Of a DNA stretch of 42,576 bases, positions 14,902-23,817 are shown piece by piece. The translations under genes were made by a program, and so were the position numbers. The stretch is from Flavobacteriaceae bacterium (GTDB lineage Bacteria > Bacteroidota > Bacteroidia > Flavobacteriales > Flavobacteriaceae): NCBI GenBank assembly GCA_020435965.1, contig JAGQYS010000033.1, forward strand, positions 1 to 42,576. Reading direction: 5' to 3'. The notes below the pieces were generated by a model. That model had not been told where the DNA came from, ran no database searches, and saw only the letters and a list, made by a program, of their open reading frames with translations. The first letter of the stretch is position 1. Every line of letters begins with the position of its first letter.

Positions 14902-14917
14902 TGTAACACAAGTTACA
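14902..14917. promoter_or_regulatory. Palindrome in the tetR-rhodanese divergent region
   Basis: TGTAACACAAGTTACA is a perfect 6+4+6 palindrome between the divergent genes. It does not match the AACTAAC operators. It could be a site for another regulator or chance. Confidence 0.35.
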
Positions 14918-14961
14918 TGTTGGCAATTTAATATTTCTGTTATTTGCAAAAAACATTACTT

Positions 14962-15270
14962 ATGGGAATTTTAGATTTTTTATTTGGCAATCAAAAGGAG
15001 AAAATACAAGACTACCTTGAAAAAGATGCTGTTATTTTAGATGTTAGAACTAAGCAAGAATGGAATGCTGGACACATTAAAAAGGCAATTCATATCCCAT
15101 TAGACCAACTTCATAATAGAACCAATGAGGTTGCAAAACAAAATAAGCCTATTATTGTTTATTGCGCAAGTGGAGTAAGATCTGGTAAAGCTGCAAAGTA
15201 TTTAAACTTAAATAATATTGATGCTATTAATGGTGGAGGACTAAATAGCTTAAGTGCATTAATAAAATAA
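14962..15270 (+). CDS. Rhodanese-like domain protein
   Basis: 102 residues from the ATG at 14962 (MGILDFLFG); an earlier TTG at 14944 adds six residues. It is a single rhodanese domain with DAVILDVRTKQEWNAGHI and the active loop CASGVRSG, whose Cys carries the persulfide or may act as a redox thiol. No signal peptide is evident. It is divergent from tetR. A TAAATTTG box on the plus strand at 14862-14869 could be its promoter. The substrate is unknown. Confidence 0.85.
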   Translation: MGILDFLFGNQKEKIQDYLEKDAVILDVRTKQEWNAGHIKKAIHIPLDQLHNRTNEVAKQNKPIIVYCASGVRSGKAAKYLNLNNIDAINGGGLNSLSALIK

Positions 15271-15327
15271 TTATTTAAGAAATTTATTTGGTATCTTAGA
15301 GGACATCAACCTTCAACAAATGTTCTT

Positions 15328-16449
15328 ATGGAATTAAATAGACGTCAATGGCTTAAAACAGCCTCGTTAGCTGGTGGATTTACTCTTTTTAATGGATTGA
15401 CAGGAATACAATCCTTATCAGCTGAAGAAATAAAAAAATTCAATCCTCGAAAATTAGAAAATCCGATTAGGCTTAGCTCAAACGAAAACCCTTTTGGCCC
15501 TTCCGAACGCGTTAGAAATGCTGTAAAAAAAGCTTTTGATGATGGTTGTAGATATCCTTATGAATACGCTGATGAGCTTGCAGAACTTTTAGCTAAAAAA
15601 CATGGTGTTTCTTCTGAAAGCATCATTATTACAGGAGGCTCAACCGAAGGTCTGAAAATTGCAGGAATTACCTTTACTGCTGATGGTGGCGAAATCATTG
15701 CAGCCAAACCAACTTTTTTAGCGATGATGCAATATGCCGAAATGTGGGGAGCAAACATAAATTGGGTTCCTGTTGATGAAAATTATGGTTATGATTTACA
15801 GGAAATAGAAAAACGTATTTCATCAAAAACCAAAATGGTATTTCTGTGCAATCCTAACAATCCAACCTCTACTCTATTACCAGCAGACACATTAACAGAT
15901 TTTTGCTCTTCAGTGAGCAAGAAAACAATTGTGTTTAGTGATGAAGCCTATTATGATTTTATAGAAGATCCAAACTATCCTTCAATGATAGAATTGGTTA
16001 AAAAAGGAGAAAATGTTATTGTATCTAAAACGTTTTCAAAAGTATATGGCATGGCTGGAATGCGTATTGGTTATCTAATTGCCAAACCGGAACTAGCCAA
16101 AATAATAAAAGCTAATGTTGTAGCCATGAGTAACGTTTATGCTATTGAAGGCGCTAAAGAAGCTTTATTGGACACTGAATTCTATAATTTCTCAATTCAA
16201 AAAAACAAAGAAGCAAAACAGATTATCTATAATACTTTAGATCATTTAGAATTAGACTATGTTAAGTCTCATACTAATTTTGTGTTTTTTAAATCTGGCA
16301 GAAATATTAATGACTTAGGAAAAGACATGCTTGCTAAAGGCGTTAAGATTGGAAGAGCATTTCCACCATTCTTAGATCATTGCAGAATAAGTACTGGCAC
16401 TATTGAGGAGGTTCAGTTATTTTCAAAGTCAATAATCTCACTTTATTAA
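15328..16449 (+). CDS. Tat-exported PLP-dependent aminotransferase, histidinol-phosphate aminotransferase-like
   Basis: 373 residues, class I/II aminotransferase fold. The N-terminus has the twin-arginine motif NRRQWLK (4-10) followed by a hydrophobic stretch (SLAGGFTLFNGLTGI), so a folded, PLP-loaded enzyme would be exported to the periplasm. Core motifs are SSNENPFGPS, NPNNPTS, DEAYYDF and TFSKVYGMAGMRIGY, with K238 as the PLP lysine. It resembles HisC, but its export and its place outside a his operon argue against histidine synthesis. It starts 57 bp after the rhodanese gene on the same strand, so the two may be co-transcribed. Confidence 0.85.
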   Translation: MELNRRQWLKTASLAGGFTLFNGLTGIQSLSAEEIKKFNPRKLENPIRLSSNENPFGPSERVRNAVKKAFDDGCRYPYEYADELAELLAKKHGVSSESIIITGGSTEGLKIAGITFTADGGEIIAAKPTFLAMMQYAEMWGANINWVPVDENYGYDLQEIEKRISSKTKMVFLCNPNNPTSTLLPADTLTDFCSSVSKKTIVFSDEAYYDFIEDPNYPSMIELVKKGENVIVSKTFSKVYGMAGMRIGYLIAKPELAKIIKANVVAMSNVYAIEGAKEALLDTEFYNFSIQKNKEAKQIIYNTLDHLELDYVKSHTNFVFFKSGRNINDLGKDMLAKGVKIGRAFPPFLDHCRISTGTIEEVQLFSKSIISLY

Positions 16450-16450
16450 A

Positions 16451-16615
16451 CAAAAAAAGCATCAGCTCTCTTTGTTTCCAAAGTATACTGATGCTTCAAA
16501 ATTTTTGATTAATAGCATAGCAAATATAGAATCCTACAAATGTGGTGAGCATAATTTTCGATAACTGTTTAATTAATTAGACAAACAGAACAACGATGCA
16601 TATTTAATCGATTAA
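16451..16615 (-). repeat. 195-bp-period repeat, copy A
   Basis: On the minus strand, in order: TTAATCGATTAA (16604-16615), ATCGAAAATTAT, a TATATTTG box (16521-16528), a short open frame MLLIKNF-ASVYF, and a two-step hairpin (outer AAGCATCAG/CTGATGCTT at 16457-16496, inner CTTTG/CAAAG) followed by seven T. Every landmark recurs exactly 195 bp away in copy B. With copy B it fills the 349-bp gap between two genes; nothing else was seen there. Confidence 0.85.
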
Positions 16616-16641
16616 GGTGTCTTTGTGCTTAAATTGTTTTT

Positions 16642-16810
16642 CAACAAAAAAAAGCATCAGATCCCTTTGTTTGCAAAGTTTACTGATGCTCTAAAATTTT
16701 TGATTAATAGCACAGCAAATATAGAATCCTATCATCTTGAATAGTATAATTTTCGATGATTGTTTAAATAAATAGATAAACTGAAAAGTGATGCAGATTT
16801 AATCGATTAA
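16642..16810 (-). repeat. 195-bp-period repeat, copy B
   Basis: Same landmarks as copy A with no indels over about 165 bp: TTAATCGATTAA (16799-16810) overlaps the stop codon of the response regulator, with a TATATTTG box at 16716-16723 and a hairpin at 16652-16690. The hairpin arms and inner stem are kept, while the internal-loop bases differ (ATCC/TTTA versus CTCT/TATA). Confidence 0.85.
16644..16690 (-). terminator. Hairpin terminator downstream of the response regulator (in copy B)
   Basis: On the minus strand AGCATCAG...CTGATGCT is followed by an eight-T run. It could end the kinase-regulator transcript and a short RNA started from the internal TATATTTG box. Confidence 0.6.
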
Positions 16811-17452
16811 GTTGTTTTTTTTAGCTTTTTGCACTGCTTCAAGTTTATTATGCACTTGTAGTTTTCGGTAAATGTTTTCAATATGTTTTCTAATAGTTCC
16901 TGTTGAAAGTATTAAATTATCTGCAATGGCATTATAGCTCAACCCTTTACTAAGTTGCTCCAAAACATCTATTTCCCTTGATGTGAGCTGTATATCTTCT
17001 TTACCTAATTCGTTTTTTATATTTATTGGGTTTCGAAGTAATTTTAATGTCTTTAACGCTATTGATGGATTCATTGCAGCACCACCATTAAGGGTATCAA
17101 CAATTCCATCGTGTAAATCTTTTGCATTTATTTCTTTTAGCAAATAACCATCTGCACCAGCTTTTATGGCATTGAAAATATTTTCGTCATTATCAAAAAC
17201 CGTTAGCATAATGATTTTAATATGCGGAAATTTTTTCTTTACTATTGAAGTGGCCTCAATGCCATTCATTATTGGCATCTCAATATCCATCAATATAATA
17301 TCTAAATTGCTGTTCTCTTCAAGTTTATTGACCAATTCTGAACCGTTAAGTGCTGTGAATTTACAATCTAGGTCTTTAAAAAAAGACAGCTTTTCTTTGA
17401 CTGCTTTTATTAAAAACGAGTTATCGTCTGCTATGGCTATTTTAATTTTCAA
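16799..17452 (-). CDS. NarL/LuxR-family response regulator
   Basis: 217 residues. The receiver domain (1 to about 120) has D9/D10, the phospho-acceptor D56 (LMDIEMP) and the switch Thr and Lys (MLTVFD; LLKE). The C-terminal LuxR-type HTH (about 150-212) has LTSREIDVLEQLSKGLSYNAIADNL and TIRKHIENIYRKL. It lies 63 bp downstream of a TPR histidine kinase with a matching HisKA_3 domain and is presumably its partner. The last codons and the TAA are shared with the repeat unit that follows. Confidence 0.92.
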   Translation of the reverse strand: MKIKIAIADDNSFLIKAVKEKLSFFKDLDCKFTALNGSELVNKLEENSNLDIILMDIEMPIMNGIEATSIVKKKFPHIKIIMLTVFDNDENIFNAIKAGADGYLLKEINAKDLHDGIVDTLNGGAAMNPSIALKTLKLLRNPINIKNELGKEDIQLTSREIDVLEQLSKGLSYNAIADNLILSTGTIRKHIENIYRKLQVHNKLEAVQKAKKNNLID

Positions 17453-17515
17453 AAATTAAGTTTTTACTAATCTAAAAAATGATATCGTAAGTAACAATAC
17501 GAAAAATTGCGTATT

Positions 17516-19603
17516 TTAAATAACTACTATAACAGTCGTTCCGTTGTCTTTTTTAGACGATATTGAAAACTTGCCATCTACCTCTTCAGCACGTTTTTTC
17601 ATGTTATTAATACCATTGCCTAGTTCAATATTATTTAAATCAAAGCCTTTTCCGTTATCATTTACCTCAATACTTAAATCACCTTTTTCTTTTTTAATAC
17701 TTACTGTAATCGTTTTAGCTTCAGCGTACTTTATGGCATTGTTTACGGCTTCTTGGATAATTCTGTAAACATTCATCCCAACAATAGAACTTAAAGTTGA
17801 TTTTTTGTTGACTTCTTCATCAATATTAAACTTAAAAGAAACATCTTTTGAAGCCACATTGGCTTTATCTATAAAATTTGAAATTCGCACTTGTAAATCT
17901 TCAAATGAAATTTCGTTTTTATTCATAGCCCAAATTGTATCACGTAACTCAAAAATTGTAGTTGTGGTAAACTCACTTATATATTTTAGTTTTTCGCCTA
18001 ACTTTTCAGGTAGTTTAAAACCATATTTAAGATTGTCTAATGATGAAATTATAAAAGTTAGTTGTGCACCAATATTGTCATGTAAATCTCTTGAGATTCT
18101 CAAACGTTGTTCTTGCAAACGGTTTTGAGTCTCTATTTTCACCAAAGCATCTTTTAACTCGTTTTCTTTTTGTAATTGACGATTTTTAAGTTTTTGCTGA
18201 TTATAAAATAAATAACCCAAAAGGCTGATAACTATAGCAAAAATGACCAATCCTAGAAGTTGTGTGTTTTTTTTGTTGAGTGATAATTCTTTTTCAGCAA
18301 GGTCTGCACGTTGTTCTAAAATTTCTTTTTCTTTTTTTTCTGTTTCGTACTTTACTTCATAATTAGATACTTTATCCTGTAAGTTTTTTGAAGCTAGTTG
18401 CTGTTCTATTTCCTTTTCTAAACTCAAATATTGATAGGCTTCTTTATAATTAAGCTCTTTGGCGTAAAGTTGATTCAACTTATTATACAATTGTGCTTTG
18501 TCTTTTGGAATGCCACTTTTTTCTATAATTTCTTTAGCTTTTGCAAGATTTAGCTTAGCAGATTCAAATTGATTTTGGTCTATGGCTATAACACCAAGTT
18601 TTAAGTTGGCAACACCAACTAAGGGTTTGTTATTTAAAGCACTTGCTAGGCTATCCATCCTTACATATAACTGTTTGGCTTCTGTATATTTTTTATCGTT
18701 TAATGCAATTTGTCCAAGCCCTTCTAAGCCATACAATTTACCATTACCATATTGGTTTTCTTCAGAAATACTAAGTGTTTTAATAAAGTTGTTTTTTGCA
18801 TCTTTAATTAACAATGAATCGTTTTGTTCTTCACCAATTTTAAGTTGCATGTTCGCCATGTTGTAATGCGCATTTGCAATATCAATCTGAGTGCCTGAAG
18901 TTTGCTTAACTTGAAACGCTTTTTGGTAAAAATCCAATGCTTGGTCAAACTGATTCATGTTTTCATAAATCAATCCTATGTTGTTAAGAATTTTTCCAAT
19001 GTGGTCTTTGTCATTTTCACTTTCGGCGAGTTTTAACACATCGTAATAAATCTCAATAGCCTCTTCATTTTTCCCTAATTGAGTAAGTGCTAAAGCAGTA
19101 TTATTACTGTATCTTATTATTTCTTCTGTGTCATTTTCTGCAGTTGCAATAATTAATGCACTTTTAAAACTTTCTGCTGCTTTATCGATATCGCCTTCGT
19201 AATAATGAAGGATACCTTTGTCTCCATAAAATGAAGTCTTTAATTTGTAGTCTTTGGCCTTGTCAAGTAATTTTTCAGATTTATTAAAATAAAAATGTGC
19301 AGAATCAAATTTCCCTTTTATAATGTAGGAAGCTGCCAAACTGTTGTACGATTTTGTTTTGCTCGGGATAAAATCATTTTTCTCAGATAACTCAATGGCC
19401 TTTTTAAAGTAAACCATTGCAGAATCTACATTAGATCTGTTGTAAATTTTGCCAATCTCTACATAGGCATCTATTTTGATTTTATCGTCTGAGGTTGTTT
19501 TAAATGCTTTTGTTAAGCTGTCGAGTGATTTTGAAAAATCTTGAGCAGTTACAAACCACACATTTAATATTAAAGTGCACAAAAAAAGGGTCTTTTTAAG
19601 CAT
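17516..19603 (-). CDS. TPR-containing sensor histidine kinase (HisKA_3 type), first paralogue
   Basis: 695 residues. A signal peptide (MLKKTLFLCTLILNVWFVTA) is followed by about eight periplasmic TPR units (roughly 30-390), a coiled coil, a TM helix near 448-467, then a NarX-type dimerisation domain with H508 in RISRDLHDNIGAQL. A HATPase domain follows with NNAIKYAEA, NDNGKGFD and GNGINNMKKRAEE. This architecture is common in Bacteroidota. It is followed by the response regulator gene. It is paralogous along most of its length to the kinase upstream (19686-21623), which implies tandem duplication. Confidence 0.92.
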   Translation of the reverse strand: MLKKTLFLCTLILNVWFVTAQDFSKSLDSLTKAFKTTSDDKIKIDAYVEIGKIYNRSNVDSAMVYFKKAIELSEKNDFIPSKTKSYNSLAASYIIKGKFDSAHFYFNKSEKLLDKAKDYKLKTSFYGDKGILHYYEGDIDKAAESFKSALIIATAENDTEEIIRYSNNTALALTQLGKNEEAIEIYYDVLKLAESENDKDHIGKILNNIGLIYENMNQFDQALDFYQKAFQVKQTSGTQIDIANAHYNMANMQLKIGEEQNDSLLIKDAKNNFIKTLSISEENQYGNGKLYGLEGLGQIALNDKKYTEAKQLYVRMDSLASALNNKPLVGVANLKLGVIAIDQNQFESAKLNLAKAKEIIEKSGIPKDKAQLYNKLNQLYAKELNYKEAYQYLSLEKEIEQQLASKNLQDKVSNYEVKYETEKKEKEILEQRADLAEKELSLNKKNTQLLGLVIFAIVISLLGYLFYNQQKLKNRQLQKENELKDALVKIETQNRLQEQRLRISRDLHDNIGAQLTFIISSLDNLKYGFKLPEKLGEKLKYISEFTTTTIFELRDTIWAMNKNEISFEDLQVRISNFIDKANVASKDVSFKFNIDEEVNKKSTLSSIVGMNVYRIIQEAVNNAIKYAEAKTITVSIKKEKGDLSIEVNDNGKGFDLNNIELGNGINNMKKRAEEVDGKFSISSKKDNGTTVIVVI

Positions 19604-19685
19604 GCTTTTTAAGGAATTGGTTAGTTCTGTTTTAAAAATTGCTTATGGTTGCAATTTGATTATGAAGATACTTTTTTTGCTTAAA

Positions 19686-21623
19686 TTACACAACCAAAAT
19701 GACATGAGTGCCTTTATTTTTTTTGGATACAATTTTAAATGATCCATTTAAATCTTCGATGCGTTTTTGCATATTGTTCAGGCCATTACCTTTTTCAATT
19801 GTATTTTCATCAAAACCGATTCCATCATCTGAAATGGTTATTTGAATATCAGATTTCAGTCTTTCTATATCAACTATAATTGTATTGGCATTTGCATGTT
19901 TTATTGCATTATGAATAGCTTCTTGAATTACTCTATATATATTCATGCCTTCTATTGATGAAAAGGCTTTATTTTGGTCTATTTTTTCTGAAACATTAAA
20001 CTGGAAGGCTAAATTTTTTGACGAAATTTTAGCCTTGTCTATATAGTTTGTGATACGTGTTTTAAGGTCTTCAAGCGATATTTCACTTTTATTCATTGCC
20101 CAAATTGTATCACGCAATTCATATATAGTTTCTGTTGTAAAACTACTAATACTGTTTAGCTTATTGTTTAATTTCTCATCCTTAATATCAAAACCATATT
20201 TTAAATTATCTATTGAGGAAATAATAAAGGTAAGCTGTGCACCAATATTATCATGCAAATCTCTTGAAATACGTAAACGTTGTTCTTGTAGCTTGTTTTG
20301 GGTTTCTATTTTAAGCAAAGCATCTCTAAGTTCGTTTTCTTTTTGGAGTTGCTTATTTTTTAATTTTTGTTGGCTTATTAGTAAATATCCTATAACGCCC
20401 AAAATTAAAGTAAAACCTATAACGCCAAAAAGCTGGTAGTTACGCTGCTGTATCAATATTTTTTGTTCTGCAAGTTCTGCTCGTTGTATCAAAATTTGCT
20501 TTTCCTTTTTTTCTGTTTCATACTTTACTTCAAGGTTTGCAATGGCTTTAGCGTTCTTCTCAGAAAAAACAGAATCTTTAATTGCAATAAACTCATCTTT
20601 GAGCCTCCTAGCGTTTTCATAATTGTCCATCATATAATAACTCTCAGAAGCGGTTAGATGTAAATCTGCCGAAACATTTTTAAGATGCGGATTATCTTTT
20701 AAAAGAACAAAACCTTTTTCTAAATATTTCAATGCCAGTTTAGGGATTCCCCGTTTGTTATATGCAGCTGCAATATTATTGTAAGCACTGATTTGACCAT
20801 TAAGATTTACTTTAAAATTTTCTGGTTTATTTATTGCTTTTAAATACGTTTCAATAGCTAGGTCATATTCTTGTTTTAACTGATATGCGTTAGCTAGGTT
20901 ATCTAAAATTCTATAATAATCTATTAGATTATCAGATGCTTTAGCCTGTTCAACCCCTTCTTTAAAAGTAGAAATTGCCAAATCGATACTCCCTAAATCT
21001 TTGTAGCATATTCCAATATTGTTTAGTGAAGCCACTTCATCTTTCTTAAGGCTGAATTGCCTGCGAATTTCCAGTGCTTTTTTATGATAGTCTAATGCTT
21101 TTTTGGGTTGATTTATTTCTTGATAAATAAGCCCAATATTGTTTAATCTTATTGAAGACCCTTTTAAATCATTGGTTTCCTCGCTCATTTTTAAAGATTC
21201 TATAAAATATTCAAGCGCCTCGTTGTACTCACCTCGATTCCAGTTGTACATACCAAGATTATTCACAGATTTAGATTCCAGTTCTTTAAAGCCGTATTTT
21301 CTACTATAATTTAAAGCTTTAGTAAAAAAATAACTCGCCGAATCTGATTTGCCAGTAACATCCATATAGATGCCTTTGGTGTTTGCTAGTTGTGCAATAC
21401 CATATTTATTATCATTTAGCTCTGCCAAGGATAAGGCTTCCTGCAGCACTTTTTTTGCTTCTTCGGGATTATTAAAAATATATTGAAAAGCTATTTTATT
21501 ATAGGCATCAAATTTTAAAGAATCATTTTTTGCACTTTTTACAGAGGTTAATAAGCTATCTATATTTTGTGAATATAGATGTTGTGTTGAAAACAAAACC
21601 AATGTAAAAAACAAAAAAAGCAT
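19686..21623 (-). CDS. TPR-containing sensor histidine kinase (HisKA_3 type), second paralogue
   Basis: 645 residues from the ATG at 21623 (MLFLFFTLVLFSTQHLYS, a signal peptide). TPR repeats, coiled coil, a TM helix (YQLFGVIGFTLILGVIGYLL), H457 in RISRDLHDNIGAQL, and a HATPase with ISDDGIGFDEN and GNGLNNMQKR. The frame stays open upstream to an ATG at 21689 that would add a lysine-containing lead. That segment is the third copy of the 195-bp repeat, and its possible -7 box lies almost on that ATG, so the inner start is preferred. Doubt remains, because the inner start leaves the signal peptide without a basic residue. Confidence 0.85.
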   Translation of the reverse strand: MLFLFFTLVLFSTQHLYSQNIDSLLTSVKSAKNDSLKFDAYNKIAFQYIFNNPEEAKKVLQEALSLAELNDNKYGIAQLANTKGIYMDVTGKSDSASYFFTKALNYSRKYGFKELESKSVNNLGMYNWNRGEYNEALEYFIESLKMSEETNDLKGSSIRLNNIGLIYQEINQPKKALDYHKKALEIRRQFSLKKDEVASLNNIGICYKDLGSIDLAISTFKEGVEQAKASDNLIDYYRILDNLANAYQLKQEYDLAIETYLKAINKPENFKVNLNGQISAYNNIAAAYNKRGIPKLALKYLEKGFVLLKDNPHLKNVSADLHLTASESYYMMDNYENARRLKDEFIAIKDSVFSEKNAKAIANLEVKYETEKKEKQILIQRAELAEQKILIQQRNYQLFGVIGFTLILGVIGYLLISQQKLKNKQLQKENELRDALLKIETQNKLQEQRLRISRDLHDNIGAQLTFIISSIDNLKYGFDIKDEKLNNKLNSISSFTTETIYELRDTIWAMNKSEISLEDLKTRITNYIDKAKISSKNLAFQFNVSEKIDQNKAFSSIEGMNIYRVIQEAIHNAIKHANANTIIVDIERLKSDIQITISDDGIGFDENTIEKGNGLNNMQKRIEDLNGSFKIVSKKNKGTHVILVV

Positions 21624-21738
21624 CAGTAAGTTTTCCTTTTTACAGATGAACAAACGTGACGCTTTTTTAAAAAAATTGATTAATAGCATACCGAATATAT
21701 AACTTATTGTGTTTTCACTTCTTTTTTTTTCGATGAGT
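21608..21738 (-). promoter_or_regulatory. Leader of the second kinase, third diverged copy of the 195-bp repeat
   Basis: In the same order as copies A and B it has TCATCGAAAA, a TATATTCG box (21692-21699, one mismatch to TAnnTTTG), GCTATTAATCAA, and a stem AAAAAGC-TCA/TGA-GCTTTTT whose 3' arm contains the kinase ATG followed by CTTTTTTTG. The start codon and the T-rich signal-peptide codons would thus lie in a terminator-like hairpin. Confidence 0.55.
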
Positions 21739-21745
21739 GGCAATT

Positions 21746-21783
21746 AAAAAAGATTAAGCGTAATGCAAATATTACGCTTAATC
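21746..21783 (-). terminator. Intrinsic terminator of the PQQ-propeller gene
   Basis: A perfect 13-bp stem, GATTAAGCGTAAT / ATTACGCTTAATC (21752-21783), has a 6-nt loop and is followed on the minus strand by six T. It lies 25 bp after the stop codon. Confidence 0.9.
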
Positions 21784-21807
21784 ATCAAACCTTAGTTTGT
21801 TATCTTA

Positions 21808-23721
21808 TTAATTATTAAGATTGTAAGCATAAATAGTTTTGTCATTGGCTTTATAAAACAAATAACCACCAAATTCATCTACTTCATATTCTGGTTTTTT
21901 GTCTTTTAAAACGATTTCTTTATCTACTTCACCGCTATCTTTACTAACTTTTACAAGACCAACTCCATCGTCTAATTTAGTTAAAATAAACTGAGAGTTT
22001 TCAGTAGCAGAGCTTGACTTAAAGCGTGTTGAAAGATAATCAAAAGAGGCACCTGCAATGCCAGCAAACATATCTGCTGCTCTTTTGGCATCCTTACCAT
22101 AATCGTTATAACTACTTAAGTCATTTACACTACCAAAAGCACTTCTGTTTGCTCCAGCTTTTGCGCTCATAGACACAGCCATAGCTGTAGATGCTACTGC
22201 AGTAATACCTCCAACAATTTTACCAAAAGTACTTCTACCTGGCGATTTATGATAAACATGGTAATTTTCGCTTCCATCAAAACCTAACGATGTCATATTT
22301 TGGCTTGAGGATAAGAAAATACCATTACTTCTTATTTCCATGTGGTTTGGATCTTCTTTTTCATCAAAATCGCATTTTGCTAAATCGCTAACTTCACCAT
22401 TGCTTGCATTAACGGCTAATATTTTTCCATCTGCAGCAATTAGGTATCTGTCATTATCTTTGTCAAAGGTTGAAGCTACAGACGATGCTCTTTTGTATTT
22501 TAATGGTTTATCCCAAACCTCTTCTCCAGTTTCCAAGTTTACAATATTAGCATCTTCGCTTGTAATGTAAATAAGGCCTTGAGGCGAATGCGCCATTACC
22601 ATAATGTTCTCACCAGTTTTCAAAGGTTTTTTGAATAGTGTTTTACCATCAAATGATATTTTATTGACACCTCCTTGTTGAATACCAAATAAAATACCAT
22701 CATCCATAACGTAAAAATGCTGAACGTAACCTTTTGTTTTAGGTGCTTTTTCCCATAAGTCTTCTCCTGTTGAAGCACTTAAAAATGCAATTTCAGATTC
22801 GTCTTTGGTTGCAAACACGCTATTGCTTCCGCCTGAACTTTTATCACTAACAACAGCTAAACCTTGTGGCAAAATTTCAAAATTGGACACAATACCTTGT
22901 ACTTTTCTATCATCTTGCCATAGCTCAGCTCCATTACTTCCAACTTTATGTATTCTTGTGTTTTTTCCGTTTGAGGTTGTTTCAAAACCATAAATTTCTT
23001 TTTCGGTTGCATCAGCAACCATCCAATTAACGCCTTTTATTTTGGTTTCCCATAAATCATCTCCAGAATGGGATTTAGCTATCAATCCTTGAGCTGTAGG
23101 AATGATTAATGAGTTTTTTAAAAGCAAAGGTGTACCAGTCACACTAAAGTCTTTGGCAATACCTACTCTTCCAGGCTTATCTAAAAAGAAACTATAATCC
23201 AGCTTGGAGGTGTTTAAATCATAAACTGCTACTTTAGGTGTCATTTTTTCAAATTTATCGCCTTCTTTTTGTATGCCACTCACGACAAGCTTATTTTGTG
23301 GTAACATCACATTGCAAGTAAAAATTTGATTCCAATTGTCGTTATCTGAATTAAAAATAACTTTACCTTGTACGTAGTCAATTACAGCTCGTTTAGTTTT
23401 AGCCAAACCAGCAAATCCAGAAGTTGTCCCTTGCGAAACCACAATATATGGTGAATTTGGGATAAAATCGGTTTCCTCTGGACTAAGCTTACCAAAATTA
23501 TTGAAGGTGAACACTGGTTGGCTTTCAGTTGGTTTAATGCCTACCAAACCATCGTTTGTAGCTACCACCAAAATACCTCCAACGGTTAGTGTCATTTCAT
23601 TAATTTTACTCCCTAAGTCATAATTTTGGGCAGGAGTTTCAGCTTTTTGTGCATTCAGTAAGGTTGCATTTATAATGAATGCAACCAAAACTATATGAGT
23701 TAATTTAAATAGTGATTTCAT
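21808..23721 (-). CDS. Exported PQQ-like beta-propeller protein
   Basis: 637 residues with a signal peptide (MKSLFKLTHIVLVAFIINATLLNA). Repeated blade motifs of the form ASTGEDLWEK, LETGEEVWDKP, HSGDDLWETK and SNGAELWQDD mark a PQQ/WD40-like propeller over about residues 40-480. A Gly/Ala-rich segment near 505-530 (GKIVGGITAVASTAMAVSM) interrupts it and could be membrane-associated. The C-terminal part returns to propeller-like strands. No enzymatic residues are recognisable; BamB-like or sensory roles are possible but unsupported. It is a single gene closed by a strong terminator. Confidence 0.75.
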   Translation of the reverse strand: MKSLFKLTHIVLVAFIINATLLNAQKAETPAQNYDLGSKINEMTLTVGGILVVATNDGLVGIKPTESQPVFTFNNFGKLSPEETDFIPNSPYIVVSQGTTSGFAGLAKTKRAVIDYVQGKVIFNSDNDNWNQIFTCNVMLPQNKLVVSGIQKEGDKFEKMTPKVAVYDLNTSKLDYSFFLDKPGRVGIAKDFSVTGTPLLLKNSLIIPTAQGLIAKSHSGDDLWETKIKGVNWMVADATEKEIYGFETTSNGKNTRIHKVGSNGAELWQDDRKVQGIVSNFEILPQGLAVVSDKSSGGSNSVFATKDESEIAFLSASTGEDLWEKAPKTKGYVQHFYVMDDGILFGIQQGGVNKISFDGKTLFKKPLKTGENIMVMAHSPQGLIYITSEDANIVNLETGEEVWDKPLKYKRASSVASTFDKDNDRYLIAADGKILAVNASNGEVSDLAKCDFDEKEDPNHMEIRSNGIFLSSSQNMTSLGFDGSENYHVYHKSPGRSTFGKIVGGITAVASTAMAVSMSAKAGANRSAFGSVNDLSSYNDYGKDAKRAADMFAGIAGASFDYLSTRFKSSSATENSQFILTKLDDGVGLVKVSKDSGEVDKEIVLKDKKPEYEVDEFGGYLFYKANDKTIYAYNLNN

Positions 23722-23817
23722 CTGTTAATATTTATTGTTTTTTTAAGGTCAGATGCAATGCTCTAAATTATAATTTCGATGAATTATAAAGATAAACCTG
23801 AGCATTTCATAATAAAA

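Noticed and set aside
14856..14909. GTG start of the TetR regulator
   Set aside because: It adds an atypical hydrophobic lead and lies inside a palindrome in the divergent promoter region; the TTG at 14855 fits TetR proteins better, though this is not certain.
15328..16449. hisC of histidine biosynthesis
   Set aside because: It has a Tat export signal and no his genes nearby.
16451..16810. Tandem repeat as a tRNA cluster or riboswitch
   Set aside because: No cloverleaf or known riboswitch core is visible; only a -7 box, short frame and terminator-like hairpin are seen.
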